Shown here: in pieces, positions 1 through 8,890 of the stretch | Position numbering within the stretch: position 1 is the first letter of the stretch | How the letters are laid out: each line of letters begins with the position of its first letter | Assembly (NCBI RefSeq): GCF_002885955.2 | Contig: NZ_POQS01000001.1 | Span: 920,211 to 984,210, forward strand | Origin: Achromobacter pulmonis | GTDB taxonomy: Bacteria > Pseudomonadota > Gammaproteobacteria > Burkholderiales > Burkholderiaceae_B | Reading direction: 5' to 3' | DNA: 64,000 nucleotides | Made by a program: the position numbers and the translations under genes | Notes under the pieces: model-generated | What the model was told of the DNA's origin: nothing | The model's database searches: none | The model's input: only the letters and a program-made list of their open reading frames with translations

Positions 1-1
1 C

Positions 2-397
2 CTGCCGGTGCTGCTGGCGCCGGACCGGAAACTGGACGTGCAGGCGCTGCGCGGGCAGGTCTGGCTGCTGAACGTGTGGGCGTCGTGGTGCGGCCCCTGC
101 CGCGACGAACTGCCGGTGCTGCGCGAGGTCTCGCAGCGCCACGGCATCCCCCTGTACGGCCTGAACTACAAGGACAAGCCGGACGACGCCACCGCCTGGC
201 TGGCGCGCAACGGCAACCCGTACATCGCCTCGGCCAGCGACGCCGACGGCCGCATCGGCATCGAGTACGGCGTGTACGGCGTGCCGGAGACTTTCGTGAT
301 CGACAAGCAAGGACGCATCCGCTACAGGCAGCTCGGCCTCATCACGCCCGAGATCTGGAGCGCCCGCATGCTGCCCGTGATCGAGGCGCTGCAATGA
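2..397 (+). CDS. ccmG: Cytochrome c maturation thiol:disulfide reductase CcmG/DsbE (5' partial)
   Basis: Periplasmic thioredoxin-fold reductase that keeps apocytochrome CXXCH cysteines reduced before haem attachment. The frame is open to the window edge, so the membrane anchor and start lie outside; 131 codons remain. WASWCGPC (Cys codons at 89-91 and 98-100) is the redox motif, and GVYGVPETF is the acidic/cis-Pro loop typical of CcmG rather than general thioredoxins. The stop overlaps the ccmH start (ATGA, 394-397), so translation is coupled in a ccmG-ccmH-ccmI operon. The operon would serve the c-type cytochromes encoded further along. Family assignment is firm; only the N-terminus is missing. 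Confidence 0.93.
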   Translation: MPVLLAPDRKLDVQALRGQVWLLNVWASWCGPCRDELPVLREVSQRHGIPLYGLNYKDKPDDATAWLARNGNPYIASASDADGRIGIEYGVYGVPETFVIDKQGRIRYRQLGLITPEIWSARMLPVIEALQ

Positions 398-864
398 AGG
401 CGGCGGCCATGCTCGCGGCGCTGGCGCTGGTCCTGGCGCAGGCGCAGGCGCAGGCCCAGGTCCAGGCCCCGGCAGCGGCCGCGCCGGCGCTGTCGGCCGA
501 ACAGGAGCAGCGCGCCGACAAGCTGGCGCACGGCCTGCGCTGCCTGGTGTGCCAGAACCAGACCCTGGCCGAATCCAACGCGCCGCTGGCGCAGGACATG
601 CGCGACCTGATCCGCGGCCAGCTGGCCGCCGGCAGGACCGATGCGCAGATCATGCGTTTCTTCGAGGAGCGCTACGGCGACTTCGTGCGCTACGACCCGC
701 CGTTCAAGCCGATCACCTGGCTGTTGTGGCTGGGCCCGTTCGCGCTGCTGGCGCTGGGCTTCGCCGTGCTGCTGCGCACGCTCAGGCGCCGCGCCGGCGC
801 GCGCGCGCCGCTGACCGCCGACGAGCGCGAACGCGCCGCCCGTTTCCTGGACACCGGCTCATGA
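394..864 (+). CDS. ccmH: Cytochrome c maturation protein CcmH (apocytochrome thiol oxidoreductase)
   Basis: Membrane-anchored periplasmic protein that handles apocytochrome cysteines with CcmG and feeds the CcmF haem lyase. 156 aa: signal segment at about 1-24 with an unusual AQAQAQ run, the diagnostic LRCLVCQNQ motif with Cys50 and Cys53, then a C-terminal transmembrane helix around 108-127. Length matches the short CcmH form, with the TPR part encoded separately as ccmI. The start overlaps the ccmG stop by ATGA and the stop overlaps the ccmI start by ATGA. The start was chosen because the long upstream extension is out-of-frame shadow within ccmG. Confidence 0.93.
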   Translation: MKAAAMLAALALVLAQAQAQAQVQAPAAAAPALSAEQEQRADKLAHGLRCLVCQNQTLAESNAPLAQDMRDLIRGQLAAGRTDAQIMRFFEERYGDFVRYDPPFKPITWLLWLGPFALLALGFAVLLRTLRRRAGARAPLTADERERAARFLDTGS

Positions 865-2117
865 CCGCGCTCTGGATTGCCGTGCTCGTGCTGCTGCTGG
901 CGACCCTGCTCTGCCTGATCCCGCCGCTGCTGCGCCGCGCGCCGGCGGCGCAGGCCGCCGAGGCCAGTGTGCGCGCCTTTTACCTGGCGCAGCGCGAGCA
1001 GCTGGAGCGCGACCTGAAGAACGGCAGTCTCAGCCCCGAGGCCCGGGCCCGCGCCGAAGAGGAACTGCAGCGCGACCTGCTGCAGGACCTGGCGCTGCGC
1101 CGCAGCCGCGCCGCGCCGTGGGCCGGCCAGCGCGCCGGCGTGGCGGCCGCCTGCCTGCTGAGCGTGCTGATTCCGGTGGCGGCGGTGCTGCTTTACGGCC
1201 AGCTGGGCAATCCGCGCGCGGCGGCCAGCGCGGCCGCGGTCGTGGCCGCCGCCGAGCCGCACGCGGGCGCCTCCAACGACGATATGGCGATGGCGATCAA
1301 CGCGCTGGCCCGGCGCCTGCGGTCCGCCCCCGACGACCCCGACGGCTGGTATGTGCTGGCGCGCTCTTACGAAACCCTGGGACGCTACAGCGACGCGGTG
1401 GCCGCCTACCGGCAGGTGCTGCGCCTGGCGCCGGACCAGCCGGCGGTGCTGGCCGACCTGGCCGACGCGCTGCTGTCGGCCAACCAGGGCGCGCCTGACG
1501 CGGAATCGATCGCCGCCGTCGCGCAGGCCCTGGCGGCCCAGCCCGACCAGCCCAAGGCCCTGGCCTTGGCCGGCATGATGGCGCTGCGCCGCGGCGACGC
1601 GGCCGAGGCGCTGGCGCACTGGGAGCGCCTGCAGGCGCGGCTGCCGCCCGACTCGGAAGCGGCGCGCCAGATCCAATCGAATATCGCGCAGGCGCGCGCC
1701 ATGGCGACGGGTTCGCCGCCGGCCGCGGCCGCCAAGGGCGCGGCGCCGAACGCGGCCGCCGCGGCCACGGCCAAGGCCCGCATCAGCGGACGCGCCCGCA
1801 TCGCCGATGCGCTGCGCGCGCAGGTCCAGCCCACCGATACCGTATTCATCCTGGCGCGGCCGGAGGACGGCCCGCGCATGCCGCTGGCGATCCTGCAGAT
1901 GCAGGTCTCCGACCTGCCGCGCGATTTCGTGCTCGACGACAGCAGCGCGATGTCGCCGCAGGCGACCCTGTCGGGCGCCAGCAAGGTGCGCGTGGAGATC
2001 CGGGTAAGCCGCGCGGGCGCGGCGGCCGCCCGGCCCGGAGACCTGGGCGGCGCGCTGGCCGGCGTGGCCGTGCCCAGCGACGGCGTCGACCTGGTGGCCG
2101 ATACCGTCGTGCGCTAG
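861..2117 (+). CDS. ccmI: c-type cytochrome biogenesis protein CcmI (TPR apocytochrome chaperone)
   Basis: 418 aa. An N-terminal transmembrane helix (about 3-21) is followed by a cytoplasmic loop and a second helix near residues 95-115. Periplasmic TPR repeats (about 140-260, including GWYVLARSYETLGRYSDAV) come next, and a C-terminal beta-rich domain of the CcmI-2 type. In this family the protein binds apocytochrome C-termini and hands them to CcmH/CcmF. It is translationally coupled to ccmH (ATGA). Its stop lies 2 bp from the stop of the convergent ttrA, with no room for a separate terminator. Ala-rich linker segments are compositional rather than functional. Confidence 0.9.
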   Translation: MTALWIAVLVLLLATLLCLIPPLLRRAPAAQAAEASVRAFYLAQREQLERDLKNGSLSPEARARAEEELQRDLLQDLALRRSRAAPWAGQRAGVAAACLLSVLIPVAAVLLYGQLGNPRAAASAAAVVAAAEPHAGASNDDMAMAINALARRLRSAPDDPDGWYVLARSYETLGRYSDAVAAYRQVLRLAPDQPAVLADLADALLSANQGAPDAESIAAVAQALAAQPDQPKALALAGMMALRRGDAAEALAHWERLQARLPPDSEAARQIQSNIAQARAMATGSPPAAAAKGAAPNAAAAATAKARISGRARIADALRAQVQPTDTVFILARPEDGPRMPLAILQMQVSDLPRDFVLDDSSAMSPQATLSGASKVRVEIRVSRAGAAAARPGDLGGALAGVAVPSDGVDLVADTVVR

Positions 2118-2119
2118 CG

Positions 2120-5100
2120 TCAGGCGCGCTCGATGCGGGCCGGCAGGCCCTGGCGCACCGCCGCGCCCGAGACCCAGTCGATCCAGACGTTGGCGTGCGC
2201 GCCGCGCGTGGCGTCGCCGAAGCCCAGGTCGTTCAGGTTCACGCCCGCGCTCAGCGCCGGATCGTGCGGCATGGGCTTGCCGTCCACGATATGCGCGCGC
2301 ACGCCCAGCTCGGTATGGCCGTAGCCGTGCTCGATGCCGACCGCGCCCGGCTGGATGCCGTCGCGCAGCAGCGCCAGCCCGGTGACCGCGCCACCCGGCG
2401 TCACGATGCGCACCGGATCGCCGTTGCGCAGGCCCAGGCGCTCGCCGTCCTGGCGGTTGATCGACACCGGGTTGTGCGGATGCACCTGGCGCAGGCGGCT
2501 CACGCCGATGGACATGGAGCTCATCAGGTTGGACTTGAACGAGCTGAGCAGGAACGGCCATTCCTGCCTACCGTATTCGGCGCGCATGTCGCGGCCGTCG
2601 GCCAGGCGCGTCGGATACCAAGTCGGACAGCCGCTGTAGCGCTCGCCGGTGAGCGAATGGTGAAAGCCCGCCAGCTCCTCGCTCCAGACCGTCAGCGGCT
2701 TGGCATAGGCCGCGCGCAGGCGGCGCGCGGCGCCCTCGCCGACCCAGGCGTCCTCCATCTTGTCGAAGCGGCCGCCGCGGCTCATCAGCATCGCGACCTG
2801 GCGCCACTCGCCCGGCTTGAGCTTTTGCTGCAGCAGGTCCTTGTAGCGGTCCACGCCGGTCAGCGCCATGTCTTCGTCGCTGGCCTCGGGCACCGGGCGG
2901 CCCGCGGCGAACGCGATATTGGCCATGCCGCGCAGGAAGAAGTCCTCGGGCGTGTCCAGCGCATACTTGCCGCCCTCCTTGTCCGAGATCGCGCCGGCGC
3001 CGAAGCCCGGCATGTCCAGCCGCTTGGCGCAGGCGATCAGGAAGGTCTCCAGGCACACCGGCTCGCCGCCGGCCGTACGCGCCACGCGCGGCTGCACGGC
3101 CGGCCAGCGCACGGTGGAGGCCTTGGCCACCACGTCGGCCCACGGCGCCGACACGCCCCAGCTTTCGTAGGTCACGGTGTCGGGCACGATATAGTCGGCC
3201 AGCGCGTTGGTTTCGTTGATGAAGGGATTGATCGACACCGACAGCGGCAGCAGGCGCGGGTCTTTCAGCTTGTCGGCCACGACGTTGCGGAAGCCGGCGA
3301 CGCCGTAGACCGGGTTGCCCATGTGGTTGAACCAGACCTTGGCGCGGTACGGATAGCCCGCCAGCGCGGAGGCCAGCATCTCGGAGCTGAGCCCGCCAGT
3401 GGCCGGATACCAGGGCGCTTCGGCCGGATAGACGGGCTGGCCGGCGGCCTGCTTGCGCTTGAATTCGCTGGACTTCTCGTACGGGAAGCGGTTGCGCGAC
3501 AGCGGCACGCCCTTGGGCGCGGCGCGGTTGGCGAAGCCGGCGATGTTGTAGCGCGGCCCCGGGCCGTAGGGCGGGAACGGGCCGCCGTCCAGCAGCAGGC
3601 CGCCCTCCACGTTCAGGTTGCCCACCAGCGTGTTGAGCATGGCGATGGCGTACGCGGTATAGAAGCCCGCGCCGCTCATGGTGCCGCCGTGCGCGTCGGC
3701 CACGGCCTGCTTGCCGTGGCTGGTGAAGCGCTCGGCCAGCGAGGCGATCTTCGCGGCCGGCACGCCGCTCAGTTCGGCATACTCGTCCAGCGTCTTGCGG
3801 CGCGCTTCCTCGCGCAGCAGCGACAGCGAGGAGCGCACGCGCAGCGACTGCGGCGCGCCCTGCATGCCGGGCGCGGCCACGGCCTGGTCCACGAACAGCG
3901 CGGCCGGCACGGCCGAGGTGTGCGGCGCCAGCGTGCCGTCTTCCAGGCGCACCACGTACACGTCTTCCCACTTCTCGTCGGCGTCGGCCGGACGCGGCCA
4001 GCCCAGGTCGGCGCCGCGCAGGAAACTGCCCTGGCGCGGATGGCCTGCTTCGGCCACGACCAGGTGGGTGGCGTTGGTCCAGGCCGCCTCGCCGGCGGCC
4101 TGCATGGCGGCCGGGCCGGGCTGCGACAGCATGCGGGCGTCGAAGCGTTCGTGCTCCAGCATCCAGCGGATCATGCCCATCACCAGCGCCAGGTCGCCGG
4201 CCGGGTTGACCGGCAGCCACTCGTTGCCCGTTCCGGCCGACAGGCTGGAGGACGCGGGCAGCATGGGCGAGACGACCACATACGAGAAGCCGCTTTCTTC
4301 CGGACGCACGCGGGCCTCGGCCAGCTGGCGCGCCTGGCGCTGGAACGGGTTGCCGGCCTGCGCCGGCGAGGTGCCGATGAACAGGCCGAAGCGCGCGTGG
4401 TCCCAGTCCGGCTTGCCATGCGGCATGCCCTTCAGGTCGCCGAGCGCGGCGCCCGCGCCCACGCGGAAGCTCTGGCCGCAGTACGAGCCGTGATTGCTGA
4501 CGTTGACCGTGCCGAACGATTGCGCGGCGAAGCGCTGGATCAGCGGCGTGCGGCCTTCGTTGCCGGCATCGGTGAACAGGAGCTGGTTGACCTTGGCGCC
4601 GTATTCCGGGTTCTGCGGGTCCAGCGGCGTCTCGCGGTCGTAGATGGCGCGCAGCCCGTCCACATGGCCTTCGCCGAACAGGTCGCCGCCTTCGCAGACC
4701 TCCTGCACCAGCTGCTCGAAGGAGATGGTCTGCCACTTGCCCGCGCCGCGCGGGCCGACCCGCTTGAGCGGCTGCAATACGCGGTAGGGGCTTTCCAGCT
4801 GCTCCAGCATGGACGAGCCGCGCGCGCAGGAAGTGGCCCGCCCTTCCAGTCCGTTGTCGCCGCCCAGCTGCGCGTAGACGTCGCGCACCGGCGTCTCCAT
4901 CGCGGCCGGCTGGGTGGTGGCCAGCGGATGGTAGGGGTTGCCCGCCACCCGCAGGATGCGGTTTTGCTCGGTGTCGACGCGCAGCCGCACGCCGCACTGG
5001 GTCCAGCAGCCCAGGCAGCTGGAAGGGCTGACGGTCTGGCCCGGCTGGGCGCTCAGCGCGCCGGTCAGCGGGTCGATGCGGAACTCCGGGGTCAGCGAAT

Positions 5101-5308
5101 TGCCGCGCACGGCGTGCGCCGTGGGCGCGCCGGCCGTGCCCTGCGCCAGTCCCTTGACCGCGCGCGCCACGGTTTCGCCGTAGCCGGCCGCGAAGGCCGC
5201 CATGCCGCCGGCGACCAGGCCGCCGCGCACCATCAGTTTGCGCCGCGCTTCGTCGCGCGGCTGCTCCGGCGCTGCGCCAGGCTTGTCGTCTTTGTGTTGC
5301 TTGTCCAT
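2120..5308 (-). CDS. ttrA: Tetrathionate reductase molybdopterin catalytic subunit TtrA
   Basis: 1062-aa molybdopterin-guanine-dinucleotide oxidoreductase, exported by Tat. The N-terminus has a twin-arginine segment (ARRKLMVRGG) and hydrophobic stretch. Next come a [4Fe-4S] site CLGCWTQC with a further SCARG Cys, and a possible Mo-ligand region NHGSYCGQS. The C-terminal molybdopterin-dinucleotide domain contains HPHNPVSINRQDGERLGLRNG. Known role: reduces tetrathionate to thiosulfate in anaerobic respiration. The subunit call rests mainly on gene order ttrB-ttrC-ttrA and on the very TtrB-like partner. Other sulfur- or arsenic-oxyanion reductases of the same superfamily are the alternative. It starts 25 bp after the ttrC stop and ends against ccmI. 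Confidence 0.85.
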   Translation of the reverse strand: MDKQHKDDKPGAAPEQPRDEARRKLMVRGGLVAGGMAAFAAGYGETVARAVKGLAQGTAGAPTAHAVRGNSLTPEFRIDPLTGALSAQPGQTVSPSSCLGCWTQCGVRLRVDTEQNRILRVAGNPYHPLATTQPAAMETPVRDVYAQLGGDNGLEGRATSCARGSSMLEQLESPYRVLQPLKRVGPRGAGKWQTISFEQLVQEVCEGGDLFGEGHVDGLRAIYDRETPLDPQNPEYGAKVNQLLFTDAGNEGRTPLIQRFAAQSFGTVNVSNHGSYCGQSFRVGAGAALGDLKGMPHGKPDWDHARFGLFIGTSPAQAGNPFQRQARQLAEARVRPEESGFSYVVVSPMLPASSSLSAGTGNEWLPVNPAGDLALVMGMIRWMLEHERFDARMLSQPGPAAMQAAGEAAWTNATHLVVAEAGHPRQGSFLRGADLGWPRPADADEKWEDVYVVRLEDGTLAPHTSAVPAALFVDQAVAAPGMQGAPQSLRVRSSLSLLREEARRKTLDEYAELSGVPAAKIASLAERFTSHGKQAVADAHGGTMSGAGFYTAYAIAMLNTLVGNLNVEGGLLLDGGPFPPYGPGPRYNIAGFANRAAPKGVPLSRNRFPYEKSSEFKRKQAAGQPVYPAEAPWYPATGGLSSEMLASALAGYPYRAKVWFNHMGNPVYGVAGFRNVVADKLKDPRLLPLSVSINPFINETNALADYIVPDTVTYESWGVSAPWADVVAKASTVRWPAVQPRVARTAGGEPVCLETFLIACAKRLDMPGFGAGAISDKEGGKYALDTPEDFFLRGMANIAFAAGRPVPEASDEDMALTGVDRYKDLLQQKLKPGEWRQVAMLMSRGGRFDKMEDAWVGEGAARRLRAAYAKPLTVWSEELAGFHHSLTGERYSGCPTWYPTRLADGRDMRAEYGRQEWPFLLSSFKSNLMSSMSIGVSRLRQVHPHNPVSINRQDGERLGLRNGDPVRIVTPGGAVTGLALLRDGIQPGAVGIEHGYGHTELGVRAHIVDGKPMPHDPALSAGVNLNDLGFGDATRGAHANVWIDWVSGAAVRQGLPARIERA

Positions 5309-5332
5309 TGCTTCGTCTTCCAGGTTCTTGCG

Positions 5333-6370
5333 TCAGGCCGATGCCGTGCCCGGCTTGCGCGCCGGGAACAGTTCCAGGGCCCAGGTCACGGCGGCGACCA
5401 GCGCCACGCACAGGCCCAGCACGCCCACCATGCCGAGCAGGCCATCGCTGCCCCAGGGCATGTCGTACAGATAGAGGCCGGCGCCATACTTCGGCACGCC
5501 CTGCACGCTCATGAACACGACCCAGCGGAATATCCAGGCGGCGGCCAGCATGGTCAGCGCCAGCGCGGCCGAGGGCAGCGGCTCGGCCAGCGTGCGGGCC
5601 GGGCGCTGCAGCAGCGCGATGATGCAGAAGGCCGTGATCACGGCGCCCGCCAGGCTGATGCGCCAGATGGGGAATTGCGCGAACAGGCGCAGGGCCGCGT
5701 CGAACGACGGGTCCAGCCCCAGCAGGCCCAGCAGCGCCCAGGCGCCGGCGCCCAGCGCCATCATCACCACGGCGGTCACGCTCAGGCGGCGCAGCATGTC
5801 CACCGGCAAGGCGCGCATGCCGCCGGGCAGCCAGCGGCCCATCAGGAACATGGCGCCCAGCGCGCCCAGCCAGGCGGTCAGCGCGAAGTTCACGGGCAGG
5901 AACACCGTATGCCACAGCGGCCGCGAACGCAGCACCATGACTTCGGCGCCGGTATAGACCAGGATGGACAGCGCCGACAGCGCCAGCAGCGCGGCCGTCG
6001 CGCGCAGCACGCCGACGCGGCCCCACCACCAGGCCGCGCTGAACAGCAGCGCCAGGCCCACGAAGGCCGGCAGCAGCAGCGCGCCCAGCCACATCCACGA
6101 CCAGGGCGTGAGCTGGGTATAGAAATGCCAGAAGCGGCCCGGCTGGTGCAGGTCGGCCAGCAGCGACACGGGCGCGGCGATGGCGCTGACCAGCAGCACC
6201 GCCACCGCCGCCGGCAGCAGCCGGCGCGCGGAAGACCCCTCGCGCCCGAAGGCCGAGAAGGCGGCGGTCAGCGCCGTGGTGGCGCTGATGCCGATGAGGA
6301 AGAAGTACTGCACCGCCCAGGGCAGCCAGGCGGCGTCGTAGACCGGCGTGAGCAATTCGGAGATCTGCAT
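5333..6370 (-). CDS. ttrC: Tetrathionate reductase membrane subunit TtrC (NrfD family)
   Basis: 345-aa integral membrane quinol dehydrogenase of the NrfD/PsrC family with about nine hydrophobic helices. It oxidises quinol and passes electrons to the iron-sulfur subunit TtrB. The ATG at 6370 was chosen because AAGGGG sits 6 nt upstream. An in-frame TTG at 6385 overlapping the ttrB stop would add five residues but has no better ribosome site. It lies between ttrB (14 bp) and ttrA (25 bp), the same gene order as the Salmonella ttrBCA operon. Confidence 0.88.
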   Translation of the reverse strand: MQISELLTPVYDAAWLPWAVQYFFLIGISATTALTAAFSAFGREGSSARRLLPAAVAVLLVSAIAAPVSLLADLHQPGRFWHFYTQLTPWSWMWLGALLLPAFVGLALLFSAAWWWGRVGVLRATAALLALSALSILVYTGAEVMVLRSRPLWHTVFLPVNFALTAWLGALGAMFLMGRWLPGGMRALPVDMLRRLSVTAVVMMALGAGAWALLGLLGLDPSFDAALRLFAQFPIWRISLAGAVITAFCIIALLQRPARTLAEPLPSAALALTMLAAAWIFRWVVFMSVQGVPKYGAGLYLYDMPWGSDGLLGMVGVLGLCVALVAAVTWALELFPARKPGTASA

Positions 6371-6381
6371 GGATATCCCCT

Positions 6382-7149
6382 TCAATGGGCGCCGGCCAGC
6401 CGCACGCCGGCCTGGCCGTCGACCTGGTGGACGAACGCATCGGGCAGGCCGATGTAATAGACGTGGGGATCGGTCTTCATCTCGGGCTTGAGCACCTTGA
6501 CCTCGTCCTTGTGCTCGGCCAGCAGCCGCGAAATCGCGCTATCCGGATCGTTCAGGTCGCCGATCACGCGGGCGCCGCCCACGCAGCTTTCCACGCAGGC
6601 CGGCAGCAGGCCGGCCTCCAGCCGGTGCTCGCAGAACGTGCACTTGTCCGCGGTCTGGGTTTCGTGGTTGATGAAGCGGGCGTCGTAAGGACAGGCCTGC
6701 ACGCAATACGCGCAGCCGACGCAGCGCTCGTTGTCGACCAGCACGATGCCGTCCTCGCGCTGGAACGTGGCCTGCACCGGACAGACCGGCACGCAGGGCG
6801 GGTTGTCGCAGTGGTTGCACAGGCGCGGCAGCATCACCATCGCGGCCGGGCCGTCGTCGGGCTTGACCTCGTATTGCAGAACGGTGGTGCGGAACTGGCC
6901 GATGGGGGGCAGGTTCTCCATGGAACAGCTGACCGTACAGGATTGGCAGCCGATGCATTTGCGCATGTCCACCACCATGCCGTAGCGCTTGCCCGCCATG
7001 CCGGGGCGGCGCGGCGGCTGCCCGTTGAGGCCGGCGGCCTCGGCATGGATGGGAATGACGGTCGCCGCCGCCCCCAGCCCGAGTAGTCCTTTGAGGAAGC
7101 CACGTTTACCCGGCAAAGGCGTTTCCGGGGGGCTGGCGGGGGGATGCAT
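6382..7149 (-). CDS. ttrB: Tetrathionate reductase iron-sulfur subunit TtrB
   Basis: 255-aa electron-transfer subunit with four [4Fe-4S] clusters. The cysteine groups are CIGCQSCTVSC, CNHCDNPPCVPVC, CVGCAYCVQAC and CTFC with the later CVESC. A Tat-like signal (KRGFLKGLLGLGAAATV) opens the protein. The stretches around CNHCDNPPCVPVCPVQATF and DARFINHETQTADKC are those I know from enterobacterial TtrB, which is why the operon is named ttr. It is the first gene of the operon; an FNR box lies about 65 bp upstream of its ATG. The two-component genes ttrSR that often neighbour it are not in the window. Confidence 0.92.
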   Translation of the reverse strand: MHPPASPPETPLPGKRGFLKGLLGLGAAATVIPIHAEAAGLNGQPPRRPGMAGKRYGMVVDMRKCIGCQSCTVSCSMENLPPIGQFRTTVLQYEVKPDDGPAAMVMLPRLCNHCDNPPCVPVCPVQATFQREDGIVLVDNERCVGCAYCVQACPYDARFINHETQTADKCTFCEHRLEAGLLPACVESCVGGARVIGDLNDPDSAISRLLAEHKDEVKVLKPEMKTDPHVYYIGLPDAFVHQVDGQAGVRLAGAH

Positions 7150-7212
7150 ACGGATTCTCCAAGCGCATAAGTGTTACGTGAATAAACTTATCACTCGGGG
7201 TTATATAGAGGC

Positions 7213-7226
7213 TTGATATGAATCAA
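7213..7226 (-). promoter_or_regulatory. FNR/Anr box upstream of ttrB
   Basis: TTGATATGAATCAA is a perfect match to the FNR-family consensus TTGAT-N4-ATCAA. It is centred about 70 bp upstream of the ttrB ATG in an AT-richer gap. A TAAGTT-like -10 hexamer sits about 30 bp downstream of the box centre, which fits class II activation, though that hexamer is weak. It implies oxygen-controlled expression of ttrBCA. Confidence 0.75.
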
Positions 7227-7228
7227 CG

Positions 7229-7257
7229 GGGGACGGATTAATCGCGAATCCGTCCCC
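7229..7257 (-). terminator. Hairpin after the DNA glycosylase gene
   Basis: An 11-bp perfect stem (GGGGACGGATT / AATCCGTCCCC) with a 7-nt loop lies 17 bp beyond the stop of the gene at 7274 and immediately before the FNR box. There is no good T-tract, so intrinsic termination is plausible but not certain. It would insulate ttrB from upstream transcription. Confidence 0.5.
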
Positions 7258-7273
7258 AGAATGCCTCACCGGG

Positions 7274-7813
7274 TCAGTCCGCCGGCCTGAGCGCCCTGCT
7301 CCAGACGGCCAGTTTCTGCTCGAACGAGGCCGCGGCGTGGGCCGGGCTGGTCGAGGGCAGCGCGACGTATTCCAGCCCGGCGTCCAGACCCGGCAGGACG
7401 TGGCGCCGGTACAGCGCGGCGGCCTTGGCGCCGTTGAAGCAGACCCGCGCGATGCCCGGGTGCCGTTCCAGGAATGCGGCGAAATCGTTGGCCACCAGCG
7501 TATCGGCGCGGATGTCGGCGTCCAGGCTGCCCGGGCGTTCGCAGGCTTGCAGCACGTCCCATAAGGCGACCCCGCCCGCCTGCAGCGCGGCCAGCCGGGC
7601 CGCGTAGTCCAGCGCCGGATCGAAGCCGAAAACGCGGGCCGCGATGGGCCAGAAGGCGTTGCGCGGGTGCGCGTAATAGCGGGCCTGCCTGAGCGAGGCC
7701 ACGCCGGGCATGGAGCCCAGCACCAGGACGCGCGCATCGGCGCGCGCCACCGGCGCGAAGCCCTGCACCCGGTCGTCATGCCCTGCCCGGGCCGGGTCTG
7801 TGGAACGTTGCAT
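7274..7813 (-). CDS. DNA-deoxyinosine glycosylase (uracil-DNA glycosylase superfamily, family 6)
   Basis: 179-aa base-excision repair enzyme expected to remove hypoxanthine, and possibly other deaminated bases, from DNA. Motif 1 is VLGSMPGVASLRQ followed by YYAHPRNAFWPI, typical of the family-6 (HDG) branch. The C-terminal motif is ALPSTSPAHA, equivalent to the DNA-intercalating loop. The ATG at 7813 was preferred over an in-frame TTG at 7837. It is divergent from the pirin gene; no operon partner is evident. Substrate specificity is inferred from family. Confidence 0.82.
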   Translation of the reverse strand: MQRSTDPARAGHDDRVQGFAPVARADARVLVLGSMPGVASLRQARYYAHPRNAFWPIAARVFGFDPALDYAARLAALQAGGVALWDVLQACERPGSLDADIRADTLVANDFAAFLERHPGIARVCFNGAKAAALYRRHVLPGLDAGLEYVALPSTSPAHAAASFEQKLAVWSRALRPAD

Positions 7814-7969
7814 GGCCACAGAATACGCCAACGGCAAAATCCCGCGCCATCGTTCAGATTATGGAACAGTGCTTATCAATGGCAGGGACTACCGCCAGCG
7901 GCCTTGCGCCCTTATCTTCATAGACATGACGAACGGCCCCGATGGGGCCGCGCAACAGGAAATACGACC

Positions 7970-8833
7970 ATGAAGAAGATCCTCGGTTTGCATGCCAGCC
8001 CCCGTCCCCACTGGGTGGGCGACGGCTTCCCGGTGCGCTCTATGTTCTCCTATAGCGACAAGGGCAAGAACACCAGCCCGTTCCTGCTGCTGGATTACGC
8101 CGGCCCGGCCCGCTTCGAGCCGGCCGACCAGCCGCGCGGCGTGGGCCAGCATCCGCATCGCGGCTTCGAAACCGTGACCATCGTCTACAGCGGCGAAGTC
8201 GAGCACCGCGATTCCACCGGCAAGGGCGGCGTCATCGGTCCCGGCGACGTGCAATGGATGACCGCCGCCTCGGGCATTCTGCACGAGGAATTCCATTCCC
8301 ATGAATTCACCCGCAAGGGCGGAGAACTGGAAATGGTGCAGCTGTGGGTCAACCTGCCGGCCAAGGACAAGAAGGCCCCGGCGGGCTACCAGAGCATCCT
8401 CGACGCCGACATCCCGGCGGTGGCGCTGCCGGACGGCGCGGGCACGCTGCGCGTGATCGCGGGCGACTACGCGGGCCACGCGGGGCCGGCGCGCACCTTC
8501 ACGCCCATGGACGTGTGGGACGTGCGCATGAGCGCCGGCAAGTCGGCGACCTTCCCGATCGCCGCCGGCCGCAACAGCATGCTGGTGATGCTGCGCGGCA
8601 CGGTGCTGGTCAACGGCGAAACCGTCGCCCGCGACGCGCAGCTGGCGCTGTTCTCGCAGGACGGCGAGGACATCAGCATCGAGGCCAACAACGATGCGGT
8701 GTTCCTGATCCTCAGCGGCGAGCCCATCGACGAGCCGGTGGTCGGCTACGGCCCCTTCGTGATGAACTCCCAGGCCGAGATCGTCGAGGCCATCCAGGAC
8801 TTCAACGCCGGGCGTTACGGCCAGATGCATTGA
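7970..8833 (+). CDS. Pirin family protein (cupin)
   Basis: 287-aa bicupin. The N-terminal cupin carries the pirin metal motif HPHRGFETVTIVYSGEVEHRD, followed by GDVQWMTAASGILHEEFHS, giving the His/Glu ligands. Known relatives are quercetinase-like dioxygenases or redox-responsive co-regulators; the role here cannot be fixed. The ATG is preceded by AGGAAA. A GC-rich hairpin follows the stop. Confidence 0.88.
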   Translation: MKKILGLHASPRPHWVGDGFPVRSMFSYSDKGKNTSPFLLLDYAGPARFEPADQPRGVGQHPHRGFETVTIVYSGEVEHRDSTGKGGVIGPGDVQWMTAASGILHEEFHSHEFTRKGGELEMVQLWVNLPAKDKKAPAGYQSILDADIPAVALPDGAGTLRVIAGDYAGHAGPARTFTPMDVWDVRMSAGKSATFPIAAGRNSMLVMLRGTVLVNGETVARDAQLALFSQDGEDISIEANNDAVFLILSGEPIDEPVVGYGPFVMNSQAEIVEAIQDFNAGRYGQMH

Positions 8834-8839
8834 AGCGCC

Positions 8840-8861
8840 GGGGCCGGCGGCGGCCGGCCCC
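8840..8861. terminator. Bidirectional terminator-like hairpin between convergent genes
   Basis: 8-bp all-GC stem GGGGCCGG / CCGGCCCC with a 6-nt loop, between the stops of the pirin gene (+) and the Bug gene (-). A short TTTT run at 8870-8873 follows on the plus side. The convergent position supports a terminator; the T-run is weak. Confidence 0.5.
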
Positions 8862-8890
8862 GCAACGGGTTTTCCGCCGGGCCGGCGCGC

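Noticed and set aside
690..2561. 623-codon minus-strand frame over ccmI
   Set aside because: Shadow of ccmI with no domain signature.
6371..6385. TTG start for ttrC overlapping the ttrB stop
   Set aside because: The ATG at 6370 has AAGGGG at ideal distance and gives a normal NrfD N-terminus.
2195..6457. 1420-codon open frame on the plus strand across ttrA and ttrC
   Set aside because: Antisense to two well-supported genes; low-complexity His/Gln/Arg-rich translation typical of GC-rich third-position shadow frames.
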